Below, one piece after another: positions 20,612 to 29,686 of a stretch of 64,000 nt of DNA. The stretch lies in the NCBI RefSeq assembly GCF_001644575.1, contig NZ_CP015596.1, positions 620,001-684,000 of the forward strand, in the 5' to 3' direction. Numbering within the stretch: position 1 is the stretch's first letter; every line of letters begins with the position of its first letter. Under the pieces are notes generated by a model. It did no database searches, was not told the DNA's origin, and saw nothing but the letters and a program-made list of their open reading frames with translations. A program made the position numbers and the translations under genes. The stretch is from Mycobacterium adipatum (lineage in GTDB: Bacteria > Actinomycetota > Actinomycetes > Mycobacteriales > Mycobacteriaceae).

Positions 20612-22678
20612 TCACATGCCGATGTTGCCGTTGTCCCGCCACACCGCGACCACCGACGGCTTGGCGGTGCCGTTGCCGCCCTCGGGCCAGCGCGACAGCG
20701 GGTCATCGATGCTGTTGTCGTCGTTCTCGCCCGGATGCTGCACGCACACCGTGACGAGGTCATCGGTGACCACCGGTCCGCAGGTCTCCGCACCGAGCGG
20801 CACCGTGAGGAACTGCTTGGTCAGGCCGCGGGTCGGGCCGTCCAGCGATACTGCGAACAATCCGTCGTTGGAGTCCAGTGCGTTGCCGTCGGTGGACACC
20901 CACAGGTTGCCGTGGCTGTCGAAGGCCAGGTTGTCCGGGCACGAGATCGGGCTGACCTTGGTCTTGTCGAACCCGCCGAAATAGGTGTCGGCGGCCTCGG
21001 GGTCACCGCACACCAGCAGGAGCTCCCAGGTGAAGTCGGTGCCGGTGTGGTTGTCGGTGATCTCCAGGACCTGGCCGTTCTTGTTGTCGTTGCGCGGGTT
21101 GGCGGCGTCCGGGCCGGCCTTGCCCTCGACGCCGCGCTTGGTGTTGTTGGTCAGTGCCACATAGACCTTGCCGGTCTTGGGGTTGGCCTCGAAGTCCTCG
21201 GGCCGGTCCATCTTGGTGGCGCCGGCCTTGTCGCCGGCAAACCGGGTGAACACCGCGACGTCCTGTGCGCTCATCCCGTCGACCAGCGACTCGGCCTGCC
21301 CGTTGGGCCCGGAACGCAGCAGCGGGATCCAGCTGCCGGCGCCGGCGAACTTGCCGTCGGCGGGCAGACTGCCCGAACCGTCGATCTGGTCGGCGGGGAT
21401 GTCGCTGGTGAGTTTGGCGACGTACAGCGTGCCCTCGTCCAGGATGGTCATGTTGTGCGCCATGTTGCCCGGCTGAATCTTCTTGTCCGACACGAACTTG
21501 TACATGTAGTCGAAGCGCTCGTCGTCACCGGTGTAGGCGACGACGGTGCCGTCGTCGGCGACGTGGATGGTGGCGGCCTCGTGCTTGAACCGGCCCAGCG
21601 CGGTGTGCTTGATGGGCGGTGACGCCGGGTCCCACGGGTTGAGCTCCACGACGTAGCCGAACCTGTTCAACTCGTTGGGTGTCTTGGTGACGTCGAAGCG
21701 CGGGTCGAAGTTCTCCCACTTGCGTTCGCTGGGCTCCACGGCGACCCCGTACCGCTCCAGGCGCTCGGCCGCCTCGCCCTCGGGCGCCGGAGTGCCCTCC
21801 GGCGCACCGAAGTAGGAGTTGAAGTTCTCTTCCCCGGACAGAATGCTGCCCCAGGGCGTCACGCCGCCGGAACAGTTGTTGACCGTGCCCAGCACGGTGC
21901 GTCCGGTGGGGTCGGCGGGCGTCTTGAGCAATTCTGCGCCGGCGGCGGGTCCGACGACGGTGAACGGCGTGTCGGCGGTGATACGGCGGTTGTAGCGCCC
22001 CATCACCGGGCGCAGGCCGTCGGGCGTACGCTCGACCTCGACCACCGAAAGCCCGTGTGCAGCAAGGGCAATCTCGAACTGCTCGCGGGTGGGGTTGTCG
22101 GCGTCGTAACCGGGGTGCATGAACTGCTCGGTGGTGTATTCGTGATTGGTCACCAGCAGGAACCGGTTCGGGGCGCCTTCGACGGGCAACAGGCCGGCGA
22201 AGTCGTTGTTGAACCCGAACTGCTGGCGCTGCGCGGCCGCAGTCTGCCGGTTTACGTCGAACACCGGCGCGCCGGGCAGCACCGGATCACCCCAGCTGAT
22301 CACCACCGCCTGCCGGTAGCCCTCGGGGATGATCACGGCGTCCTCGCTGTTGGGTGCGACCGCGGTGAAGTTCATTCCGGCCGGCGTGGGCGGGTCGGCC
22401 GGCGCCGCGCCGGTCGACGACGTCGCGACCGGATCGGACCCGTCGCTCGAGCAGGCGGCCAACGCTGAACCGGCGCCGACAGCCAGCACGGCGATGCCCG
22501 CGGTCTTGAGCGCCGACCGACGCGACACGGCCGCCAACACATCGCCGAAGTACTCGTTGTCACTGGTGTTGGGCACCGGTTTGGAGCACGCATCGCCACA
22601 CTTGTAGCGGCAGGTGACGTGCTGGCGCGACGACCGACCGGTGTGTGAGACAAAGAGATTCAACGGCATGAGCGCCAT
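20612..22678 (-). CDS. PhoX-family (DUF839) alkaline phosphatase-like protein
   Basis: About 688 aa. The N-terminal segment CRYKCGDACSKPVPNTSDNE is followed by a Tat-like motif and lipobox-like region (SRRSALKTAGIAVLAVGAGS, then ALAACSS). A PhoX/DUF839 beta-propeller follows, with GEENFNSYFG, LGRFKHEAATIHVADDGTVV, MDRPEDFEANPKTGKVYVAL and PDNLAFDSHGNLWVSTDGN. PhoX enzymes are exported calcium-iron phosphatases active on phosphoesters. Start ATG 22678 is preceded by a GGAAGGA ribosome binding site. The unusual N-terminal leader before the RR motif is common in actinobacterial PhoX proteins. Confidence 0.9.
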   Translation of the reverse strand: MALMPLNLFVSHTGRSSRQHVTCRYKCGDACSKPVPNTSDNEYFGDVLAAVSRRSALKTAGIAVLAVGAGSALAACSSDGSDPVATSSTGAAPADPPTPAGMNFTAVAPNSEDAVIIPEGYRQAVVISWGDPVLPGAPVFDVNRQTAAAQRQQFGFNNDFAGLLPVEGAPNRFLLVTNHEYTTEQFMHPGYDADNPTREQFEIALAAHGLSVVEVERTPDGLRPVMGRYNRRITADTPFTVVGPAAGAELLKTPADPTGRTVLGTVNNCSGGVTPWGSILSGEENFNSYFGAPEGTPAPEGEAAERLERYGVAVEPSERKWENFDPRFDVTKTPNELNRFGYVVELNPWDPASPPIKHTALGRFKHEAATIHVADDGTVVAYTGDDERFDYMYKFVSDKKIQPGNMAHNMTILDEGTLYVAKLTSDIPADQIDGSGSLPADGKFAGAGSWIPLLRSGPNGQAESLVDGMSAQDVAVFTRFAGDKAGATKMDRPEDFEANPKTGKVYVALTNNTKRGVEGKAGPDAANPRNDNKNGQVLEITDNHTGTDFTWELLLVCGDPEAADTYFGGFDKTKVSPISCPDNLAFDSHGNLWVSTDGNALDSNDGLFAVSLDGPTRGLTKQFLTVPLGAETCGPVVTDDLVTVCVQHPGENDDNSIDDPLSRWPEGGNGTAKPSVVAVWRDNGNIGM

Positions 22679-22900
22679 GGCTGCGCGGGTCCTTCCCGTG
22701 GGGAACACCGGCGTGGGCTGCACGCCGGTTCGGCGGGAAAGCTACGGGAGCCGGGCTAGCAGCAGGCAAGCAGAAGGTTAACGGCGGTCGACGGGCTGCA
22801 ATGTCCACAATGCGCAATGTTTGCCGTATCACGGAATTTGCTGCCGTCGTCCCGGCGGCGGGCGTACAGTGCCGATCAATCAATTGACTAGGGGGTCAAA

Positions 22901-24589
22901 ATGTCGGTCCGCCGTGCTGAGGGATTCGCCGTGCGCCGTTGGTTGCAACTGGGTGCGGCCTCGGCGGGAATGGGCGCCGCGTTGTGGGGCCTGTCCCTGG
23001 CCGGACCCCAGACCGGAGTCGCCGCGGCCGACACCGACGGCACGTCCTCGGCATCCTCGAGTGCGTCATCCTCCGGTGCGTCGGGGTCCGACAGCAGTCG
23101 GTCGGTGCGGTCCGTGCGGACGGTTCGGTCGGCGGACAATCCCCGACGCACACAACGCATATCGGATGCCGACGAGCGGGCCGAGATCGCCGAGAGCGGC
23201 GATGAGAGCACAGACGACGGCGGCCTGGAAACCGAACAGCCCGATCGCGACGCCACGCAGGCCCCGGCGGCCGGCACCGAGGCGGTGAACGCCGCTGCGG
23301 CAGAGCCCGTCTCGGCGCCGGCTGCGGCTCCGTCGCCCACCCGGTCCTGGCAGAGCCCGTATCAGCGCTGGGTGGCCCGGTCGCTGGAGGCCTGGAGCGC
23401 CGACAGTCTGGCTTGGATCGCCTCGTTGCCGGCCCCGGAGCAGACCAAGGAGCAGTTGGAGGCATCCTTCTTCGCGATTCGCCGCACGTTCTTCAACCAG
23501 GCGCCGACCATCGACCCCGTCCAGATCAGCGGCGTGCTCGACGGTCCGGTGACCGGGACCCTGGGCGGCCACGATCCCGACGGTGACAGGCTGATCTACG
23601 TCCTGACCCGCGGACCCAAATCGGGGACCGTGCAGATCAGCCGGGACGGCACCTTCACCTACACCCCGGGCGACGACTTCGACGGCGTCGACGCCTTCCG
23701 GGTCACCGCGATCGATATCGGCTTCCATACCAATCTTTTGGAACCGCTGCGGCCGGTGGGCAGCAACCCACTGCGGTCGTTGATCAATCAGGGTGCGATC
23801 AGGTTCAGCTTCGACTACACCGAGGGCGCCGAGCACTGGACACCGGAGCGTCGTGAGGCGCTGCAGAACTCGGCCGACGCCCTGATTCTCTACTTCCGGG
23901 TGCTGAACCCGGTCGTGCTCGCCTACACCGTCCGCGGTCAGGACAACCCGGACTCGACCACGTTGGCGTCCGCCGGCAGCAGCCTGATCAGCACGGATCC
24001 CGGATTCTGGGACACCGTCGTACAGCACAAGTTGGCCACCGGCATCGATGCCAACGGTGCGGCGGCCGACGGGCGGATCACGTGGAACTTCGGCAGCGAG
24101 TGGGGTCTGGGGGACAGCGTCGGTGCCGACGAATACGACTTCCAGTCGACGGCCATGCATGAGTTGCTGCACTCGTTCGGGTTTCTGTCCCTGACCGGGG
24201 AAGCCGGCAACAACGAGAATGACTACTGGTCGACCCTGGACAGCTTCCTGGTCAACGAGGATGGTGATCGCCCGATCAACCGGCGCTTCGAGTGGGACAC
24301 CGACTTCGATCCCATCCTCACCGGCCAGGCCGGCAAGCTGTACTTCGGCGGCCGCCAGGCGTCGGCGGCCTACGGCGGGTATGTGCCCTTCTACAGCCCG
24401 AATCCGTGGGAAGAGGGCAGTTCGGGCAGTCACACCGATGACGCGACCTTCACCCTCGACGGCGCACTGCTGATGAATGCCCGCACCGGTACCGGGCCCG
24501 GTGTCCGGGAGCTCAGTGCGATCGAGGTCGGGATCCTGCGCGATCTCGGCTACATCGTGGTGATCCCGGTCCGCGTGGGTGAGCCGTGA
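22901..24589 (+). CDS. Secreted zinc metalloprotease-like protein with cadherin/VCBS-type domain
   Basis: 562 aa. An export signal around residues 12-45 is followed by a Ser/Asp-rich low-complexity stretch to about 140. A VCBS/cadherin-like domain is at about 205-275 (GTLGGHDPDGDRLIYVLTRG, TFTYTPGDDFDGVDAFRVTA). The C-terminal catalytic-type domain has HELLHSFG at about 420-427, a HExxHxxG zincin motif. The expected third His ligand position is occupied by Ser. ATG 22901 follows an AGGGGG ribosome binding site. The 3' end overlaps the convergent hydrolase gene by 77 bp. Several paralogues of this architecture exist in environmental mycobacteria. Confidence 0.8.
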   Translation: MSVRRAEGFAVRRWLQLGAASAGMGAALWGLSLAGPQTGVAAADTDGTSSASSSASSSGASGSDSSRSVRSVRTVRSADNPRRTQRISDADERAEIAESGDESTDDGGLETEQPDRDATQAPAAGTEAVNAAAAEPVSAPAAAPSPTRSWQSPYQRWVARSLEAWSADSLAWIASLPAPEQTKEQLEASFFAIRRTFFNQAPTIDPVQISGVLDGPVTGTLGGHDPDGDRLIYVLTRGPKSGTVQISRDGTFTYTPGDDFDGVDAFRVTAIDIGFHTNLLEPLRPVGSNPLRSLINQGAIRFSFDYTEGAEHWTPERREALQNSADALILYFRVLNPVVLAYTVRGQDNPDSTTLASAGSSLISTDPGFWDTVVQHKLATGIDANGAAADGRITWNFGSEWGLGDSVGADEYDFQSTAMHELLHSFGFLSLTGEAGNNENDYWSTLDSFLVNEDGDRPINRRFEWDTDFDPILTGQAGKLYFGGRQASAAYGGYVPFYSPNPWEEGSSGSHTDDATFTLDGALLMNARTGTGPGVRELSAIEVGILRDLGYIVVIPVRVGEP

Positions 24590-25493
24590 TGCCCCGCAGG
24601 ATCTCGATCAGCTTGCCCGGCTGATCGCCCTGCACCGAATGCCCGGCCCCGTCGACGATGTGGGTCTGCCGGAAACCGGGCGCCCGGTCGGCGAACGCCG
24701 CGGCGTCCTCGTCGTTGACGAAGTAGGAGTCGGCGCCGCGCACCAGTGTGGTCGGCATGGTGATGGACACGACGTCGTCCCACAGGCCCAGGAAGGACTC
24801 CGGCATGCCCGCACTCTTGTCGGTGACGCCCCTGCGCATCGAGTCGTAACGCCAGGTCCAGCTGCCGTCGTCGAGCCGCTTGGCATTATGGAACACGCCG
24901 CGCCGCAACGAGTTCCGGTCGCGGTGCGGCGCGGCCGCGATGGTGACGTCCAGCATCGCGGCAAATGACGGGAACGTTCGCTCGCCCTGCACCAAGGCCA
25001 CGGCGCCGAGCTGCGCCTTGGACATCTGCTCATGGCGTTCGGGGGCGGACGGAGTCACGTCGACGAGCACCAGTTCAGGTACCAGGGCCGGTTCGGTGGC
25101 CGCGATGCGCAACGCGGTCAGCCCGCCCAGCGACATGCCGACCACGAGGCGGGCCTCGGGAGCGTGCTCCCGCAGTACCGGTTTGACGGTCTCGGCGTTG
25201 ACCTTCGGTCCGTAGTCGCCGTCCTCGCGCCAGGCCGAGCGACCGTGCCCGGGCAGGTCGATGGCCAGTGCCGGCAGCCCGAGCCCGAGGATGACGGTGT
25301 CCCAGGTGTGCGCGTTCTGCCCGCCGCCATGCAGGAAGACGACCTGCGGTGACTCCGAACCCCACTTCACCGCGCTGATATCGCCGAGGTCCATCCGCCG
25401 GGCCGGCGGAATGTCGGCGACCCCGGCCTGCTCGGCATTCTCGTGCAGCAGGGCGAACTCGTCGAGACCGAGAAGTTCATCGTCGGAGACCAT
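24513..25493 (-). CDS. Alpha/beta hydrolase (Rv0045c homologue)
   Basis: About 326 aa. The oxyanion-hole motif is VVFLHGGGQNAHTWD, the nucleophile elbow is VGMSLGG (Ser), the acid is probably in VRGADSYFV, and the catalytic His is in VDGAGHSVQGDQPG. Rv0045c is an esterase of this fold. ATG 25493 (MVSDDELLGLDEF) is chosen over an upstream start. The last 25 or so residues (after EILRGITAH) are a low-complexity extension lying over the 3' end of the convergent metalloprotease gene, which suggests the ancestral stop was lost. Confidence 0.9.
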   Translation of the reverse strand: MVSDDELLGLDEFALLHENAEQAGVADIPPARRMDLGDISAVKWGSESPQVVFLHGGGQNAHTWDTVILGLGLPALAIDLPGHGRSAWREDGDYGPKVNAETVKPVLREHAPEARLVVGMSLGGLTALRIAATEPALVPELVLVDVTPSAPERHEQMSKAQLGAVALVQGERTFPSFAAMLDVTIAAAPHRDRNSLRRGVFHNAKRLDDGSWTWRYDSMRRGVTDKSAGMPESFLGLWDDVVSITMPTTLVRGADSYFVNDEDAAAFADRAPGFRQTHIVDGAGHSVQGDQPGKLIEILRGITAHPRGPGSPRCSRDRAGSRPRSH

Positions 25494-25531
25494 CAATCGA
25501 CTGTATAGAACCCGGTTCGAGACGAACACCC

Positions 25532-26176
25532 TCACCCGAACACCGGGCCCGGCGCGGGCGGATCGGCGAATATCGCTGGCATCACGAAGGTCTGCAGGTA
25601 GCGGCGCGCCACGTCGGGGGTGTCCGATCCGGGGACGACGCCGAGCAGCAGGGTGAGCGCGGTCGTCATCAGGAAGGTGGCGATGTCGCCGGGGGCGAGC
25701 CCTGGGCGGAAGACGGCTCCGGCGTGTTCGGCGATGGCCGCCACCAGCTGTTCGATCTGTTCGGGCAGACCACTCGCATTGGCGATCAGGTGGGCGATGG
25801 TGCCGTCCTCGGTCTGCTCGGACAGCGTCATCAGCAGTGGGTCGTGGATCAGCTCTGTCGAGACGATCACCAGGCTCTCTACCAGAAGCGTTGGCAGGTC
25901 CGATGTTTCGGGTAGACGCCCGAGGATCTGCGCCTGGTGTACGCCGGTCTTGCGCCGGACCAGCGCTTCCAGCAGCTTCTGCCGGTTCGGGAAGTGTTGG
26001 TAGATGGCCGCCCGTGAGTAGCCGGCCCGTGCGGCGATGCTCTCCATCGTCGAGGCCTGGAAGCCGCGCTCCAGGATCAGTTCCTCGGCCGCGTCCATGA
26101 GCGCGGTCCTGGCCTGCTCGGCGGTGTTGCCGCCGCCGGCGGGTCGGCCGCGGGGGCGCGGAGAAGAGGCTGGCAC
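25532..26176 (-). CDS. TetR-family transcriptional regulator
   Basis: About 214 aa. The N-terminal TetR HTH is clear: LMDAAEELILERGFQASTME, SIAARAGYSRAAIYQHFPNR, QKLLEALV. The C-terminal ligand domain is helical with no recognisable ligand signature. The GTG at 26176 (VPASSPRPRGRP) has a good AGGACGG ribosome binding site 6 nt upstream; an ATG at 26245 would add a leader without family resemblance. It is divergent from the adjacent secreted hydrolase gene and may regulate it. Confidence 0.88.
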   Translation of the reverse strand: MPASSPRPRGRPAGGGNTAEQARTALMDAAEELILERGFQASTMESIAARAGYSRAAIYQHFPNRQKLLEALVRRKTGVHQAQILGRLPETSDLPTLLVESLVIVSTELIHDPLLMTLSEQTEDGTIAHLIANASGLPEQIEQLVAAIAEHAGAVFRPGLAPGDIATFLMTTALTLLLGVVPGSDTPDVARRYLQTFVMPAIFADPPAPGPVFG

Positions 26177-26308
26177 GGTCCGTCCTGGGTCGGTGGCGTC
26201 CCAGTATGCCGTACGGGCAGGCGCGCGGTACGTATATAGACGCATGGCATAGTTTGTATATATATTGTCGAGGTCCGGCGGCCCCGCCGGCTCAGGAGGG
26301 GGAAACGC
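26177..26308. promoter_or_regulatory. Divergent promoter region between tetR and the secreted hydrolase gene
   Basis: This 132-bp gap contains an AT-rich patch (about 26231-26267) with GTATATAGACGCATGGCATA followed by GTTTGTATATATATTG. That is exceptional in this GC-rich sequence, and its partly symmetric ATATA-N-TATAT arrangement could house the -10 elements and a TetR operator. The right-hand gene has an AGGAGGGGG ribosome binding site ending about 6 nt before its GTG. Confidence 0.4.
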
Positions 26309-27769
26309 GTGCGATATCGCGGGGGAGTACTGATCGTGGCCTGCTGGCTGTCGGCGATCGTCATGGCGGGTATCGCCCTGGCGGTCGCGCCGCATGCGGC
26401 CGCGGCGCCGGATTCGACATCAGGTCAATCGAATTCGACGGCGACGGGCGCGCGGGACACCAAGCTCGCCGCGCGTGCAGGCGCCCGCGGGGCGCCCAAC
26501 CTGGCACCCCGCACGAAACCCCGCAGTGCCATGGCGCCGGACCGCAGCGCGACTACGACGCGGACACGGGTGAGCGCCGCCGTCACTCCTGCCGCGGAGG
26601 CCGAGATCGATATTCGCAGCCAGCCGGTGCAAGCCACGGCGCCGGATGCCCCGAGGGCCGCCGCGCAGTCCACCCCACCCCGCAAGCGCGCACCCTCGTT
26701 GGCCGACCTCATCGGTTCGGTCGTGCTCAATGTGGTGGTGGGCGCGATCCACCTGGCCGACGGCCCACCCGTGCTACCGCCGGGATCCACCGTGACCGTG
26801 CGGACTTCGGGCTTGCAGGTGCCGGTGGGCAACGGTCGCACCGTGCAGGCCGACTGGTATTTCCCCGAGGATGCCGACGAATCGACCCGGCTCGTCTATC
26901 TGCAGCATGGGTTCCTGGCCAGCGGTCCGATGTACAGCTACACCGCGGCCCGGTTGGCCGAACGCACCAACAGCATCGTGGTCGCGCCGTCACTCTCGTC
27001 GAACTTCCTGGATCCCGGTGCGGCGTGGGTGGGCGGTGCGCCGATGCAGCGGGCGGTGGCCGACCTGTTTGTCGGGGACCGGGAAGCCCTGGTGCGCAGC
27101 GCAAGTGCGGCCGCGGGCGGCACGGTGGCGTTACCGCAGAAGTTCGTCCTGGTGGGCCACTCGGCGGGGGGCACCTTGGTCACCGCGGCGGCCGGGTACC
27201 TCGCCGACAACGGCGGGATCACCGATCTGGCCGGGATCGTCCTGCTCGACGGTGTCGAGCCATCGGGGTCCCGCGCCGTCGAGGAGGCGCTGGCCAAGCT
27301 GACCGGCCCCAACGACCGCCCCGTCTATCTGATCTCGTCGCAACGCTACTTCTGGAGCCGTGGCGGCGATATGGCCGACAAGCTGGGCGCGGCGCGCGGG
27401 GACCGTTTCAACGGTGTCAGCCTGGAAGGCGGTTGGCACAGCGACTATCTCTACGGCGGCAATCCGCTCATCCAGCGCGCACAGTATCTGATCACCGGGG
27501 TCTCCGCCAAGCGTAATGTCGCTGCAGCGCAGGATATTTCGGCCGGCTGGGTCAATGACCTGTTCGCCGGTACCCGCTCTGACGGCATCTACGGCGCCGC
27601 CGGGGAGCGGATGTCGATCGTGACCCCGGACGGAACGGCCACGGCGGTCGTGCTGCCGCTGGGTCCGGCGCGACGCACGCCCCTGCAGCGCGTGGTCGAC
27701 GGATTCTTCACGGTGATCTTCGACTGGGCCGGCCGCAACGTCTTCGTCTACGAGCCACTGCACGTCTGA
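26309..27769 (+). CDS. Secreted alpha/beta hydrolase (lipase-like)
   Basis: 486 aa. The signal peptide is at 1-34 (ACWLSAIVMAGIALAVAPHA, then AAA cleavage). A low-complexity Ala/Thr/Arg linker runs to about 130, then an alpha/beta-hydrolase domain. The nucleophile motif is LVGHSAGGTLV, the oxyanion region YLQHGFLASGPMYSYTAARL, and a likely catalytic His in LEGGWHSDYLYGG. The substrate is unknown; a lipid or ester is inferred. Start GTG 26309 follows an AGGAGGGGG site. The transcript probably ends at the 16-bp hairpin downstream. Confidence 0.8.
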   Translation: MRYRGGVLIVACWLSAIVMAGIALAVAPHAAAAPDSTSGQSNSTATGARDTKLAARAGARGAPNLAPRTKPRSAMAPDRSATTTRTRVSAAVTPAAEAEIDIRSQPVQATAPDAPRAAAQSTPPRKRAPSLADLIGSVVLNVVVGAIHLADGPPVLPPGSTVTVRTSGLQVPVGNGRTVQADWYFPEDADESTRLVYLQHGFLASGPMYSYTAARLAERTNSIVVAPSLSSNFLDPGAAWVGGAPMQRAVADLFVGDREALVRSASAAAGGTVALPQKFVLVGHSAGGTLVTAAAGYLADNGGITDLAGIVLLDGVEPSGSRAVEEALAKLTGPNDRPVYLISSQRYFWSRGGDMADKLGAARGDRFNGVSLEGGWHSDYLYGGNPLIQRAQYLITGVSAKRNVAAAQDISAGWVNDLFAGTRSDGIYGAAGERMSIVTPDGTATAVVLPLGPARRTPLQRVVDGFFTVIFDWAGRNVFVYEPLHV

Positions 27770-27779
27770 GGCCGCACCG

Positions 27780-27831
27780 ACGATTGCACCCACCGCCAAG
27801 ACCTCTCCGGTCCGACGGTGGGTGCAGTCGT
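27780..27831. terminator. Bidirectional hairpin terminator (hydrolase gene / ino1)
   Basis: An inverted repeat of 16-bp arms, ACGATTGCACCCACCG at 27780-27795 and CGGTGGGTGCAGTCGT at 27816-27831, with one G-T mismatch and a 20-nt loop. It lies in the 74-bp gap between two convergent genes and could terminate both. Confidence 0.75.
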
Positions 27832-27843
27832 GTGTGTCGGGGA

Positions 27844-28944
27844 TCAGCCCTGGATGAAGGCTTCCAGCTGGGTGCGCGCGACGTCGTCGGCCAGCTGCTC
27901 CGGCGGGCTCTTCATCAGGTACGCCGAGGCGGGCAGGATCGGGCCACCCAGGCCGCGGTCCTTGGCGATCTTCGCGGCGCGCACGGCGTCGATGATGATG
28001 CCCGCCGAGTTCGGCGAGTCCCACACCTCGAGCTTGTATTCCAGGTTCAACGGGACGTCGCCGAAGGCGCGGCCCTCCAGGCGGACGTAGGCCCACTTGC
28101 GGTCATCGAGCCAGGCGACGTAGTCCGACGGGCCGATGTGCACGTTCTTGTCGTACACCTTGTCGGCCAGCGAGCCGGTCAGGTTGCTGGTGACGGCCTG
28201 GGTCTTGGAGACCTTCTTGGACTCCAGGCGCTCGCGCTCGAGCATGTTCTTGAAGTCCATGTTGCCGCCGACGTTGAGCTGGTAGGTGCGGTCCAGGGTG
28301 ACACCGCGATCCTCGAACAGCTTGGCCATCACGCGGTGGGTGATGGTGGCGCCGACCTGGCTCTTGATGTCATCGCCCACGATCGGCACACCGGCGTCGG
28401 CGAACTTCTTGGCCCACACCGGATCCGAGGCGATGAACACCGGCAGCGCGTTGACGAAGGCGACCTTGGCGTCGATGGCGCACTGGGCGTAGAACTTGTC
28501 GGCCTCTTCGGACCCGACCGGCAGGTAGGACACCAGCACGTCGACCTTGGCGTCTTTGAGGACCTTGACGACGTCGACGGGGTCGGCGTCGGAGACCTCG
28601 ATGGTCTCGGAGTAGTACTTGCCGATGCCGTCGAGGGTGGGGCCGCGCTGCACGATGATGTCGGTCGGCGGCACGTCGGCGATCTTGATGGTGTTGTTCT
28701 CCGACGCCCCGATGGCCTCGGACAGGTCGAAGCCGACCTTCTTGGCGTCCACGTCGAACGCGGCGACGAACTTCACGTCGCGGACGTGGTACGGCCCGAA
28801 CTTCACGTGCATCAGGCCGGGCACGTTGGTGTTCTCATCCGCGTCGCGGTAGTACTGCACACCCTGGACCAAGGAGGACGCGCAGTTGCCGACTCCGACA
28901 ATCGCGACCCTGACTTCGGTGGACTCAGGCTTCGACATGGTCAT
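27844..28944 (-). CDS. ino1: Inositol-3-phosphate synthase (Rv0046c homologue)
   Basis: A 366-aa protein collinear with Rv0046c. The NAD-binding Rossmann motif is [20 protein letters not shown]. Catalytic-region motifs include [38 protein letters not shown] and [20 protein letters not shown]. The enzyme converts glucose-6-phosphate to myo-inositol-3-phosphate, the first step toward phosphatidylinositol mannosides, LAM and mycothiol. ATG 28944 has an AAAGGAGAA ribosome binding site. padR lies 30 bp upstream on the same strand, so the two are likely co-transcribed. Confidence 0.96.
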   Translation of the reverse strand: MTMSKPESTEVRVAIVGVGNCASSLVQGVQYYRDADENTNVPGLMHVKFGPYHVRDVKFVAAFDVDAKKVGFDLSEAIGASENNTIKIADVPPTDIIVQRGPTLDGIGKYYSETIEVSDADPVDVVKVLKDAKVDVLVSYLPVGSEEADKFYAQCAIDAKVAFVNALPVFIASDPVWAKKFADAGVPIVGDDIKSQVGATITHRVMAKLFEDRGVTLDRTYQLNVGGNMDFKNMLERERLESKKVSKTQAVTSNLTGSLADKVYDKNVHIGPSDYVAWLDDRKWAYVRLEGRAFGDVPLNLEYKLEVWDSPNSAGIIIDAVRAAKIAKDRGLGGPILPASAYLMKSPPEQLADDVARTQLEAFIQG

Positions 28945-28974
28945 TCTCCTTTGGATCCTCGTGCTCGGTGATGT

Positions 28975-29523
28975 TCACGGCTGTGTTTCCGGGTTGCCCT
29001 GTGCGACGCGTTCGGCCGCGATCAGTTCGTTGAGCCATCTGACTTCGCGCTCACTGGACTCCAGGCCCAGCTGGTGCAGTTGGCGCGTGTAGCGGTCCAG
29101 CGACGTGCTGGCCCGTGCGACCGCCTCCCGCAGACCCTCCCGGCGTTCCTCCACCTGTCGGCGACGGCCTTCCAGGATGCGCATCCTGGCCTCGGCGGGC
29201 GTGCGGTTGAAGAACGCCAGGTGCACGCCGAAGCCGTCGTCGGTGTAGTTCTGCGGTCCGGTGTCGGCCACCAGTTCGGCGAAGCGTGCCTTGCCGGTGT
29301 CGCTGAGTTGATAGACGCGTCGGGCGCGGCGCATCTTGGGGGTTCCGTCCGGTGCGGCGTCCTCGACGATGAGACCGTCGGCCTGCATACGCCGCAGCGC
29401 CGGGTACAGCGAGCCGTAGGAAAAAGCGCGGAAAGCGCCCAATAACCCCGTCAGGCGCTTGCGAAGTTCGTAGCCGTGCATCGGCGACTCCAGCAGAAGT
29501 CCCAGAATGGCGAGCTCCAGCAT
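28975..29523 (-). CDS. PadR-family transcriptional regulator (Rv0047c homologue)
   Basis: 182 aa. PadR winged HTH: LELAILGLLLESPMHGYELR, GSLYPALRRMQADGLIVEDA and RVYQLSDTGKARFAEL. The C-terminal Vir-type helical domain (RRRQVEERREGLREAV) mediates dimerisation. ATG 29523 has a strong GGGAGGTG ribosome binding site. It is the first gene before ino1 on the same strand, so it may be autoregulated together with ino1. Inducer unknown. Confidence 0.92.
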   Translation of the reverse strand: MLELAILGLLLESPMHGYELRKRLTGLLGAFRAFSYGSLYPALRRMQADGLIVEDAAPDGTPKMRRARRVYQLSDTGKARFAELVADTGPQNYTDDGFGVHLAFFNRTPAEARMRILEGRRRQVEERREGLREAVARASTSLDRYTRQLHQLGLESSEREVRWLNELIAAERVAQGNPETQP

Positions 29524-29605
29524 CGAATCACCTCCCCCGTACGATCTACTGACCGCATCCGTTTGTCGGTCGCTACGACGGACCAACACCTCGGCAAAGT
29601 GTATC

Positions 29606-29624
29606 GCGCCGATATATATGGCGC
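29606..29624. promoter_or_regulatory. Candidate PadR operator
   Basis: Inverted repeat GCGCC-GATATATAT-GGCGC, 83 bp upstream of the padR start and in its presumed promoter. PadR proteins often bind AT-cored palindromes that they autoregulate. The assignment is by position and symmetry only. Confidence 0.35.
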
Positions 29625-29686
29625 TAGTTGGCCAGCACACCCCGACGATCGGCACGCGACGCCGGGGTGTCCGGGAGATGAACGTT

